DNA from: Pseudomonadota bacterium
GTDB taxonomy: Bacteria; Pseudomonadota; Alphaproteobacteria; Rhizobiales; Devosiaceae
Assembly: GCA_023428425.1 (NCBI GenBank)
Contig: JAEYYP010000342.1
Coordinates: forward strand, 1-14,388
Direction of reading: 5' to 3'
Length of the DNA stretch: 14,388 nt
Under the pieces are notes generated by a model. The model was not told the DNA's origin. It saw only the letters and a program-made list of their open reading frames with translations, and did no database searches. A program made the translations under genes and the position numbers. Numbering within the stretch: position 1 is the first letter of the stretch; the number at the start of each line of letters is the position of its first letter. Of this stretch, positions 1 through 6,491 are shown piece after piece.

Positions 1-1
1 G

Positions 2-397
2 GTGGCGCACGCGCTCTATGCCGGGCGCAACCTGATCAACGGCGTGGAAGCGGGGCTGTTCGTCGGTGTGGTGGGTGACGCCGCCAACCTCGCCACCGCC
101 CGCTGGCTGATGGCGCACCATGGAGACCGCATCGGGGTGCGCGGCTCGGATCCGCATGCGGTGGCCGAACTGGTGGCGGCGGGGGCCGGACTATCGATAT
201 TCCCCTGCTTTGCCGCCGACAGCGACCCGCGGCTGGTGCGCGTCGCCAACCCGATCGCCGAACTCTACCAGGAGCAGTGGCTGGTGAGCCACCACGAGGA
301 CCGGCACCGGCCGGAGGTGCGGCGCGTCGCCGACCGCATCACGCGGCTGATGCACGAGCATGCCCCGCTTTTCCGCGGCGAGCGGCGGCAGCCTTAA
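2..397 (+). CDS. LysR-family transcriptional regulator, C-terminal part (5' end outside window)
   Basis: The reading frame is open from the left edge, so the 131 visible residues are the C-terminal 40-45% of a LysR regulator of about 300 residues. The GTG at position 2 is probably an internal Val codon, not a start. What is visible is the second half of the periplasmic-binding-protein-like effector domain. Typical marks are the AVAELVAAGAGLSIFPCF stretch (helix then strand with the GxGxxxxP pattern), an acidic-to-VRV turn, and the C-terminal WLVSHHEDRHRPEVRRVADR block, which matches the W-L-V/T-H-x-D-x-R-x-x-P-x-V-R ending of many LysR proteins. The DNA-binding helix-turn-helix is not in the window. 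The target genes and the effector cannot be inferred. The gene ends with TAA and is followed after 67 bases by the next plus-strand gene. Confidence 0.85.
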   Translation: MAHALYAGRNLINGVEAGLFVGVVGDAANLATARWLMAHHGDRIGVRGSDPHAVAELVAAGAGLSIFPCFAADSDPRLVRVANPIAELYQEQWLVSHHEDRHRPEVRRVADRITRLMHEHAPLFRGERRQP

Positions 398-421
398 CGC
401 TGCGGCAAGTCGCGGGGGCTA

Positions 422-441
422 GCATTCGCACCCGGGAATGC
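422..441. other. Small inverted repeat between the LysR gene and the receiver-like gene
   Basis: GCATTC (422-427) and GAATGC (436-441) are perfect 6-base complements around an 8-base loop. It lies 24 bases after the LysR stop codon and 23 bases before the next start. There is no T-tract, so it is a poor intrinsic terminator. It could equally be a leader structure or an operator for the downstream gene. Confidence 0.3.
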
Positions 442-464
442 AATCGAGACGAAGGGGCGCGCCG

Positions 465-986
465 ATGAAGGCTTGTGCCTATGTGGTGGGACCCAGCGAC
501 GGGCCCGGTGCCGCGCTGCTGGACATGGGGCGGGAGCTGGGTTTTCCGGTAGTGCTGCCGTTCCAGTCGGTGGCGGCGGCGGAGGCGCAGTCGCAGCAGA
601 CGCCGCTGATCTTCTTCCTGTTCGCCGCCGTGCATGACGTGCGCATCCTCAAGGGTGTCGCCGACCAGGTTCGCTTCGCTCCGACCCGCCGCATCCGCTT
701 TTCGCCGATGCTCTATTTCTCCGAGAGCCCCTCGGTGGAGGCGATTTCGCGCTGCATCGAGATGGGTTTCGACGACGTGATCACTCTGCCCTTCACCAAG
801 CCGCGGCTGCTGTCGCGGATCACCCGGCTGGTCGACCACACTCAGGTCTATCACGAGACCGCGGCCTATCTCGGGCCGGAGCGGCCGATCCATCGCGGAT
901 CAGGTCAGTTCCGGCGGATCGAGATCATCCGCAGCCCCGGGGTGGGTACGAGCGTGCTGCGTGACGAGATGCGGGTCGGGCTCTGA
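465..986 (+). CDS. Receiver-like (pseudo-REC) protein
   Basis: This is a 173-residue stand-alone protein with the outline of a response-regulator receiver domain. The ATG at 465 is preferred over the in-frame ATG at 438 because a GAAGGGG ribosome-binding site lies 7 bases upstream of it. Receiver-like features are the hydrophobic strand at residues 47-54, followed by a variable loop and helix, the strand at 80-86 (SPMLYFSE), and a GFDDVITLPF block at 101-110, which corresponds to the G-A-x-D-Y-x-x-K-P-F ending of true receivers. The phosphoacceptor Asp expected after the third strand is not seen (LIFFLFAAVHD) and the conserved Lys before Pro-Phe is Leu. A tail of about 40 residues follows with no domain I recognise. 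It is therefore probably a non-phosphorylated receiver fold used for protein contacts. No kinase or output domain is adjacent. The stop is 3 bases from the stop of the convergent PAP2 gene. Confidence 0.7.
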   Translation: MKACAYVVGPSDGPGAALLDMGRELGFPVVLPFQSVAAAEAQSQQTPLIFFLFAAVHDVRILKGVADQVRFAPTRRIRFSPMLYFSESPSVEAISRCIEMGFDDVITLPFTKPRLLSRITRLVDHTQVYHETAAYLGPERPIHRGSGQFRRIEIIRSPGVGTSVLRDEMRVGL

Positions 987-993
987 GCCTCAG
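983..993. other. Palindrome holding both convergent stop codons
   Basis: CTGAG-C-CTCAG is an 11-base inverted repeat. It contains the TGA of the plus-strand receiver-like gene (984-986) and the TGA of the minus-strand PAP2 gene (990-992, TCA on this strand). With a one-base centre it is a weak hairpin at most, and no T-tract follows in either direction. No conventional terminator separates the two genes. Confidence 0.4.
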
Positions 994-1700
994 CCGGTTC
1001 GCCGGTCGTGGCCGAAGAGCAGTGAATAGCCGACCCAGCACACGAGCGACCACGCCCCGCCCAGCGCCCAGCCGGCGATGACATCGGTGGGGTAGTGCAC
1101 GCCCAGATAGACGCGCGACACCCCGATCGCGATGGTCATGAAGACGCCCAGGCCGACGAAGAACGCCTGGAGTCGGCGCCGGTTCGTCGCTTCGGCGAGC
1201 AGCAGGCCCAAGGTGAGAAAGACCACCGCCGACATGGTGGCGTGGCCCGAGGGGAAACTGGCGGTGAAGACGCGAGCCGCCTCGGCCATGTCCGGACGGG
1301 GCCGATCGAACAGCTCCTTGAGGAGGCTCGAGAGGATGGTGCCACCGACGACCGAGAAGCCGACGAAAGCTGCCGTCCGGGTGCGGCCCGACATCGCGAA
1401 GTAGATCACCGTGACCAGCAGGATGAAGCCCAGCACGGTGAAGCTGCCGAGGGCGGTGACATCGCGTACCGCCTCCTGGAACCACATCGGACCCCAAGGC
1501 TGCGTGGGATCTGCACGATCACGAAAGAAGCCGGAGACAGCGTCGTCAAAGACGGTGGTGTCGCCCTCAAGGACCTCGTCGGTGACCGAGCCGAAGCCCC
1601 AGAGGAGCAGTGCGGTCAGGCCCGCAAGCACATACACGGCGCGGCGCGGCCGGCCCTTAATGGGCTGCCGCAGTTCGATCGACGCTTCTTCTTCGTTCAA
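990..1700 (-). CDS. PAP2-family membrane phosphatase
   Basis: This is a 236-residue integral membrane protein of the type 2 phosphatidic acid phosphatase family, which removes phosphate from lipid phosphates or lipid pyrophosphates such as phosphatidate or undecaprenyl pyrophosphate. All three catalytic motifs are present: K128-x6-R135-P136 (KELFDRPRP), P150-S-G-H153, and S195-R196-x5-H202-x3-D206 (SRVYLGVHYPTD). Hydrophobic segments lie near residues 21-37, 85-102, 109-125, 156-169, 178-194 and 207-229, consistent with the six-helix fold. The start is TTG, overlapping the TGA of the phosphoesterase upstream (TTGA), with a GGGGAG ribosome-binding site 8 bases away; no Met occurs before residue 72. 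It is the last gene of a three-gene overlapping operon behind a lipid kinase, so a role in lipid-phosphate turnover is plausible, but the substrate is not shown by the sequence. Confidence 0.9.
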   Translation of the reverse strand: MNEEEASIELRQPIKGRPRRAVYVLAGLTALLLWGFGSVTDEVLEGDTTVFDDAVSGFFRDRADPTQPWGPMWFQEAVRDVTALGSFTVLGFILLVTVIYFAMSGRTRTAAFVGFSVVGGTILSSLLKELFDRPRPDMAEAARVFTASFPSGHATMSAVVFLTLGLLLAEATNRRRLQAFFVGLGVFMTIAIGVSRVYLGVHYPTDVIAGWALGGAWSLVCWVGYSLLFGHDRRTG

Positions 1701-2557
1701 ATGCCGCTCCCCGCGGATGTGGTTTCCCGGGCGGGCGGAGTGGTCGCCTGCGCCCGTTCGCGCGCCTGCCAGCCGTCACCGTCCCATTCGCGTATGGTAA
1801 GGGTGACCTGGCGGTCGGCGATATCGATGACATTGTAGCCGTTTGCGCCGCCTCGCAAGCGGGTGGAAACGGCCGAGCCGGCCTGGGCCACGAGGATGGG
1901 CGCGGCGGCCGCCCGGGTGAGGCCCGAAGGGGCATCCTCGGCAGGAACCTGACCGTGGCTGCGGCTGTAGGAGAGGTGGAAATGTCCCGAGAGGACCAGC
2001 CGGACCCCGAGGCGGGCGAAGGTCTCGAGCGCCAGGTCGGCGCGGCGGACCAGCCGCATCGGCTTCTGCACCTCGCCTTCCGGCTGCATCAGCGGGTGGT
2101 GGGCGACGACGATGCGGAGGGCATTGGGATCGGTGCCGGCGAGACGGGCTTCGAGGCGGCGCAGCTGGCCCCGGCTGATCGAGCCGTGGGCCCAGTTCAG
2201 CTCGGCGCGTGCGCGCCGCGAGGTGCGGATGCCGGCGATGACGACGCCATCGAGTTCGAGCAGCGGCTCGAGCTCGGGCGAGATGTGGCGACGATACCAG
2301 CCATAGGGGTCGAGCAGGCGACGGAGCAGGTTGTGAGCCGGCACGTCGTGATTGCCGGGCACGGCAAAAAAAGGGAGGTTCATCGCATCGAGAAAGGCGC
2401 GGGCGGCGATGAACTCGCGCTCCGTCCCGACCTGGGTGAAGTCGCCGCTTATCACCACCAGGTCGGGTGCCGCCGCCACGACGTCCGCAGCGAGTGCATC
2501 GGCGACGCGCGTGTCGTGGTGGCCGAAATGCAGGTCGGAGAGGTGACAGATACGCAT
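1697..2557 (-). CDS. Calcineurin-like metallophosphoesterase
   Basis: This 286-residue cytoplasmic protein has the complete two-metal phosphoesterase signature: D8-x-H10 (SDLH), G38-D39, G68-N69-H70-D71, H153-H154 and G191-H192-x-H194. The arrangement resembles the class III cyclic-nucleotide phosphodiesterase and CpdA-like branch, but the family also hydrolyses many phosphodiesters and nucleotide-lipid pyrophosphates, so the substrate is open. The first residues MRICHLSDLHFGHHD fit the usual start of the family. The ATG overlaps the TGA of the lipid kinase gene by one base (TGATG), and its own TGA overlaps the TTG start of the PAP2 gene, so translation of all three is likely coupled. By context it may act on a nucleotide-lipid or lipid-linked phosphodiester, which would be consistent with a kinase and a phosphatase in the same operon; this is inference. 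Confidence 0.88.
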   Translation of the reverse strand: MRICHLSDLHFGHHDTRVADALAADVVAAAPDLVVISGDFTQVGTEREFIAARAFLDAMNLPFFAVPGNHDVPAHNLLRRLLDPYGWYRRHISPELEPLLELDGVVIAGIRTSRRARAELNWAHGSISRGQLRRLEARLAGTDPNALRIVVAHHPLMQPEGEVQKPMRLVRRADLALETFARLGVRLVLSGHFHLSYSRSHGQVPAEDAPSGLTRAAAAPILVAQAGSAVSTRLRGGANGYNVIDIADRQVTLTIREWDGDGWQARERAQATTPPARETTSAGSGI

Positions 2558-3501
2558 CAGCCGGTTGCCTCCAGCGGCGCGGCCTCGCGCGTCTCGGCCG
2601 CGACGGGGCCGGCCAGCACCTTGAGGCCACGCGGGTGGATACAGAACTCGAACGGGCCGTCGATCATCTCCACTTCGCCATCGATCATGGCGCGGACGCG
2701 ACGGCGGCGCGTACGGACCGTAACCGAGCGCACGCTTTCGATCTCGATGGCCTCGTCATTGCGCCAGGTTCCGAGCAGCATTTCGAGGCCGAGACGCAGG
2801 GCGTCGCCCGGCGACAACGAGCGCACGAGGTAGAGCGACAGAAACCCGGCATCGAGCCGCGAACGGGCGAAGACCTTGCCGAGGCCCGCCTCGTAGTCGT
2901 TGTTGGCCACGGCGATGGCGTGCACGCGGTGGATCACGGGTTCGCCTGTCTCGGGGGTGACGGCGACGGCGAAGCGGCGAACCCGCGACAGGGTGCGGAA
3001 GAAATGGGAGATGAAGCCCAGGCGCGCGCCGAGGGAATCGTTGCCGCGAATCTTCTCGCGCACGGCGGCGATGCCGGGTACCGCACCGATGACCACCTTG
3101 TGGAGGAAGATGCGGCCATTGACCTCGCCGAAGTCGATCTCGCGCTCCACGAGGTCGGGCAGGGCAGCGAACCAGTCGTCGAGAGTGAGCGGCAGGTTGA
3201 GGTCGCGAGCGAGGAGGTTGGCGGTGCCGAGGGGCAGTAAGGCGAGACGCTTGCCGGTCTCGCTCGCCACCTTCGCCAGCGCCGTGACCGTGCCATCGCC
3301 ACCCGCCGCCACCAGCACCGGGGCCGGGCTGTTGCGGGCGGCGAGCAGGCGGCGTTCGAATGGCTGGCTCGCATCTGCATCGATGCTGATGCGGTACCCC
3401 AGGTCGCCGAACCGCGCGACAATGGTCTCGGCTGTTACCCCTGCGGCGAGGGCTGTGCCGGAACTGGCGTTCAGCATGACATGAAAGTCGATGGCGGACA
3501 T
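2557..3501 (-). CDS. Diacylglycerol kinase-family lipid kinase (YegS/DgkB-like)
   Basis: This 314-residue protein belongs to the soluble diacylglycerol/sphingosine kinase catalytic family, which transfers the ATP gamma-phosphate to a lipid hydroxyl. It shows the nucleotide-binding GGDGTV motif at residues 67-72, followed by the PLGTANLLARDL motif at 90-101. A DGE motif near residue 274 (MIDGEVEM) is the usual C-terminal lobe acidic motif. The N-terminal FHVMLNASSGT matches the strand and N-x-x-x-G turn at the start of this fold. Length is typical. There is no membrane segment, so it would act at the inner face of the membrane. It is the first gene of a tightly overlapping trio with the phosphoesterase and PAP2 genes. 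The start has only a weak GGGG ribosome-binding site about 8 bases upstream. It sits 60 bases behind the GGDEF gene and could be co-transcribed with it. The lipid substrate is not predictable. Confidence 0.9.
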   Translation of the reverse strand: MSAIDFHVMLNASSGTALAAGVTAETIVARFGDLGYRISIDADASQPFERRLLAARNSPAPVLVAAGGDGTVTALAKVASETGKRLALLPLGTANLLARDLNLPLTLDDWFAALPDLVEREIDFGEVNGRIFLHKVVIGAVPGIAAVREKIRGNDSLGARLGFISHFFRTLSRVRRFAVAVTPETGEPVIHRVHAIAVANNDYEAGLGKVFARSRLDAGFLSLYLVRSLSPGDALRLGLEMLLGTWRNDEAIEIESVRSVTVRTRRRRVRAMIDGEVEMIDGPFEFCIHPRGLKVLAGPVAAETREAAPLEATG

Positions 3502-3509
3502 GTGGCACC

Positions 3510-3527
3510 CCGTTTGCCCCTAAACGG
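3510..3527. other. Short hairpin between the GGDEF gene and the lipid kinase gene
   Basis: CCGTTT (3510-3515) and AAACGG (3522-3527) form a 6-base stem around a 6-base loop, only 9 bases upstream of the lipid kinase ATG. There is no T-tract on the minus strand, so it is not a convincing terminator for the GGDEF gene. Its position close to the start codon could influence translation of the kinase. Confidence 0.3.
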
Positions 3528-3561
3528 ACGGGCGGCCAGTTGGTTCGATGGGCCCGCAGAT

Positions 3562-5436
3562 TCAGGCGCGGGCGGCGTGGCGCTCGCCCCAGCCCATGAC
3601 GCGGTCGCGGCCGGCATCCTTGGCGATGTAGAGCGCCGCGTCGGCGCGGCGGATCAGCTCCGATGCCGATACGGGGGCGCCCGGCTCGATGGTCGCGACA
3701 CCGAAGCTGGCGGTGACGATGCGCTTCTCGCTGCCGGCATGGGCGATTTCCAGCGCCCGGACGGAGACCCGTAGCTGCTCGGCCAGTTCCCAGGCGCCCT
3801 GCTGGTCGGTCTCGGGGAGGATCAGGATCATCTCCTCACCGCCGTAGCGGGCCGCGACGTCGGCGGGCCGCCGGGCACCGGCGCGAAGCGCCGCGGCGAC
3901 GTGCTTCAGGCAGTCGTCGCCGGCCTGGTGGCCATAGCGATCATTGTAGGCCTTGAAGCGGTCGATGTCGGCGATGATGAGACTGAGCGGCTGGCGGTTG
4001 CGCGTGGCGCGCATGACCTCGTCGTCGAGACGTTCGTCGAAGCCTCGGCGATTGAGCAACCCGGTCAGTGCGTCGGTGGTGGCCATCGTCCGCAACTGCT
4101 CTGTCAGGGCCATCAGGCCGGCCTCGGCGCGTTTCACGTTGGTGATGTCCGAGACCACCACGGTGGCGCCGCCGTCACGGGTCGGCTTGGTGCGAATATG
4201 CAGCCAGCGCCCGTCATATAGCGGGACCTCCTCTTCGCCGCCGATGGCCAGGGACGCCATGACCGAGGCGAGCCACGCCTCGCGCCGGTCGGTGGGGATG
4301 TGCATCTGTTCGCCGCTGTTTGCCGCTTCGCGCAGGATATCGGAGAGGCGGGCACCCGGTACGCGGGATTGTCCCGTAAGCGGAAAGAGGGCGCGGTACT
4401 GGTCGTTGCTGAACTCGAGGACGCCACTCGCGTCAAAATGGGCGATGCCGTCCGACATCTCCGCGAGCACCAGGTCGAGCTTGCTCCGTCCCTGGACGAG
4501 GGCCTGCTCGAGGTCCTTGCGCTCGGTAATGTCGCGCGTGACGCCCGCGAGGCCGATGACTTCGCCGTCGATGTTGCGCACCGCCGTCTTGGAGGTAAGG
4601 AACCAGCGTGGCTCCGCCTCCCCGATCGCCACCAGTTCCTCCTGGTTGAGGATTGGAATACCGGTGGACATGACCTTCTGCTCGGCATCGAACAGTTCGC
4701 GGGCCCTGGATGTCGTAGTGATGTCGAAATCCGACTTGCCACGCATGTCCAATGGAGCCGCATAGCCGTTGGCGCTTGCCACGGTGCCGTTGACGGCGAC
4801 GAAGCGGCTGTTCCGATCCTTGACCAACAGATAGTCGGGTGCCTGGCCGATCGCCGCCATCAGCAGCTTGCGCTCCTCATGGTCCTGGCGGCTGCGTGCG
4901 ATGCTGAAAAGCGCTCCCGTTGTCGCCACGAAGGCCAGGATGCCACGTTGCAACCCCGCCGCGAGCGCTGCATCGCGTGAGGCGTCCGGCAGGAACAGCA
5001 CGAGGGCGAGGGGGAGCAGTGACGTTACGAGTCCGAACGCAACCATCCCCAGTGCACGCGGGGTGCGCCCCTTGAACCAGGCATGCGCCACGAGGCCCAG
5101 GGCTGCTACGCCGCCCATGCTCGCGAGGGCGCCCGCCGCACCGACTCCGCCGAGGAACAACCGATAGCTTCCCGCCGCCAGCAGGGTGATGGCGACGGCA
5201 ACCGGACCGCCAAGCAGCGCCGAGAGCGCGACGAAGCTGGTGCGCAGATCGAAGAACAGGCCCGGCTGGAGCTCCACCGTGAGGAGCATCGACATGAGCG
5301 ACCCGACCGCCATCACCGCCCCGAAGGCGGCGCGTCGATAGGGACGCCGCAGCCGCCGGAGCAGGTCCTGCGACTGCAGCCAGCCGAAGACGACGAGGCC
5401 GACGACGGCGAAATTGGCGATAAGCGCATGCCACAT
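3562..5436 (-). CDS. Membrane PAS-PAS-GGDEF protein, probable diguanylate cyclase
   Basis: This 624-residue membrane signalling protein should make cyclic di-GMP from two GTP. Residues 1-180 form a hydrophobic block of five or six helices resembling the 5TM receptor domain of LytS/YhcK proteins. Two PAS domains follow: about 188-308, ending in the characteristic GVTRDITERK, and about 316-438, ending in VVSDITNVKRAE. The GGDEF domain covers 452-615 with TTDALTGLLNRRGFDE at its start. The active-site loop is GGEEM (532-536), with Met in place of the usual Phe. The product-inhibition site R523-x-x-D526 is placed exactly five residues before it. No EAL or HD-GYP domain is present. The start at ATG 5436 was chosen because it opens the first helix; the frame is open further upstream but overlaps the AraC gene and lacks coding character there. 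The ribosome-binding site is weak (AGGA about 14 bases upstream). It lies 80 bases behind the AraC gene. Confidence 0.9.
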   Translation of the reverse strand: MWHALIANFAVVGLVVFGWLQSQDLLRRLRRPYRRAAFGAVMAVGSLMSMLLTVELQPGLFFDLRTSFVALSALLGGPVAVAITLLAAGSYRLFLGGVGAAGALASMGGVAALGLVAHAWFKGRTPRALGMVAFGLVTSLLPLALVLFLPDASRDAALAAGLQRGILAFVATTGALFSIARSRQDHEERKLLMAAIGQAPDYLLVKDRNSRFVAVNGTVASANGYAAPLDMRGKSDFDITTTSRARELFDAEQKVMSTGIPILNQEELVAIGEAEPRWFLTSKTAVRNIDGEVIGLAGVTRDITERKDLEQALVQGRSKLDLVLAEMSDGIAHFDASGVLEFSNDQYRALFPLTGQSRVPGARLSDILREAANSGEQMHIPTDRREAWLASVMASLAIGGEEEVPLYDGRWLHIRTKPTRDGGATVVVSDITNVKRAEAGLMALTEQLRTMATTDALTGLLNRRGFDERLDDEVMRATRNRQPLSLIIADIDRFKAYNDRYGHQAGDDCLKHVAAALRAGARRPADVAARYGGEEMILILPETDQQGAWELAEQLRVSVRALEIAHAGSEKRIVTASFGVATIEPGAPVSASELIRRADAALYIAKDAGRDRVMGWGERHAARA

Positions 5437-5516
5437 GGCAGTTGGCCCGATCCTGACCGGGTCACCGTACGCGGGCGGACTGTAGCTTAGGTTAAGGCTG
5501 GCACATTGATTTACGA

Positions 5517-6365
5517 TCAGCGGAACCGGCCGCGATACTCGCGCGGGGTCATGCCGCGGAGGGCCCGGAACTGGCGGTTGAAGTTGGCGAGCGAGGCGTA
5601 GCCGACTGCCTCGGCGACATGCTGGATGGGCTGGCTGGTGGAGGAGAGGCGCGAACAGGCATCGCCGATCCTGAGACCGGTGACGTAGGCGACGATGCTG
5701 GTGCGGGCATGGCGGGTGAAGAGGCGATGCAGCCCGGAGACGCTCAGCGCCGCGATCTCCGCCAGCTCGGGCAGCGATATGGGTTCGGCATAGTGCTGGT
5801 GGAGGTGGGTCAGCACCCGGTCGAGCCGCGAGCGGCCGGCATCGGTGGGGCGCGGCGCGACCCGTGAGAGGGGCTGTGCCGGCTCGGCGGCGAGACGGCC
5901 GAGCAGGGCGACGAGGCCGAGCAGGCGCTCCAGCGGCGGGCGGGTGAAGATCGCCTCGATCTCGGCCCGCAGCGCCAGTCCGGTCTCGGGCGCAAAGGCG
6001 AGGCCGGCAGCCGACCGCGCGATGAGGTCGTGCACCGGCCGGAGTTCGACCGAACCGGCGATCATGGCTTCGAGCCACTCGAGCTCGAACCACAGGACCA
6101 GCGCCACATGCGGGGCGCTTCCATCGATCTTGTCGCGGCTCGCCCAGGTGTGCGGCAAGTTGGGGCCGACCAGTACCAAGTCGCCGTGGCCGTAGCTGCC
6201 GACATGGTCGCCGACGAAGCGCTGCCCCACCGAATTGAGCGTGAGGGTCAGCTCGAGCTCGGGATGGTGATGCCACTGGAAAGGGATGGCGTCGTCGAGC
6301 CGCCGGTTCAGCATGCTCCACGACGCTTCCGGCGGACGCTGCAAATGCTCGAGGAATGCCCGCAT
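5517..6365 (-). CDS. AraC-family regulator with N-terminal cupin domain
   Basis: This is a 282-residue regulator. The N-terminal part is a cupin-like sensor: FQWHHHPELELTLTL near residues 29-43 carries the H-x-H/E pattern and GDLVLVGPNLPHTW at 61-74 is the closing cupin motif seen in many sugar- and amino-acid-responsive AraC regulators. The C-terminal AraC domain spans about 181-282, with the first helix-turn-helix at ISLPELAEIAALSVSGLHRLF and the second at QPIQHVAEAVGYASLANFNRQF, followed by the family signature ending GMTPREYR. The ATG at 6365 has GGAG 7 bases upstream. The gene is divergent from the phytanoyl-CoA dioxygenase-family gene at 6492, and 126 bases separate the starts, so control of that gene is the simplest guess. 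The ligand is unknown. Confidence 0.9.
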   Translation of the reverse strand: MRAFLEHLQRPPEASWSMLNRRLDDAIPFQWHHHPELELTLTLNSVGQRFVGDHVGSYGHGDLVLVGPNLPHTWASRDKIDGSAPHVALVLWFELEWLEAMIAGSVELRPVHDLIARSAAGLAFAPETGLALRAEIEAIFTRPPLERLLGLVALLGRLAAEPAQPLSRVAPRPTDAGRSRLDRVLTHLHQHYAEPISLPELAEIAALSVSGLHRLFTRHARTSIVAYVTGLRIGDACSRLSSTSQPIQHVAEAVGYASLANFNRQFRALRGMTPREYRGRFR

Positions 6366-6381
6366 CGTGCAACTCCGGGGC

Positions 6382-6422
6382 CAACGACGCCAGAATAGTA
6401 TCAGTTCTGTACCGGCAACGAC
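6382..6422. promoter_or_regulatory. Candidate regulator-binding direct repeats in the AraC/dioxygenase divergent region
   Basis: CAACGAC occurs at 6382-6388 and again at 6416-6422, both preceded by CCGG-type sequence and spaced 34 bases apart, close to three helical turns. AraC-family proteins usually bind direct repeats. Between them lies an imperfect inverted repeat, AGAA-N9-TTCT (6392-6408). This is the only notable repetition in the 126-base divergent gap. No convincing -35/-10 pair was found for either gene. Confidence 0.3.
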
Positions 6423-6491
6423 AACATTCGCGGCGCAGGCCCGCTAGTCTCACCCTACCCGAGCGAGGGGAGATTGAGATGGGAGAGACAG

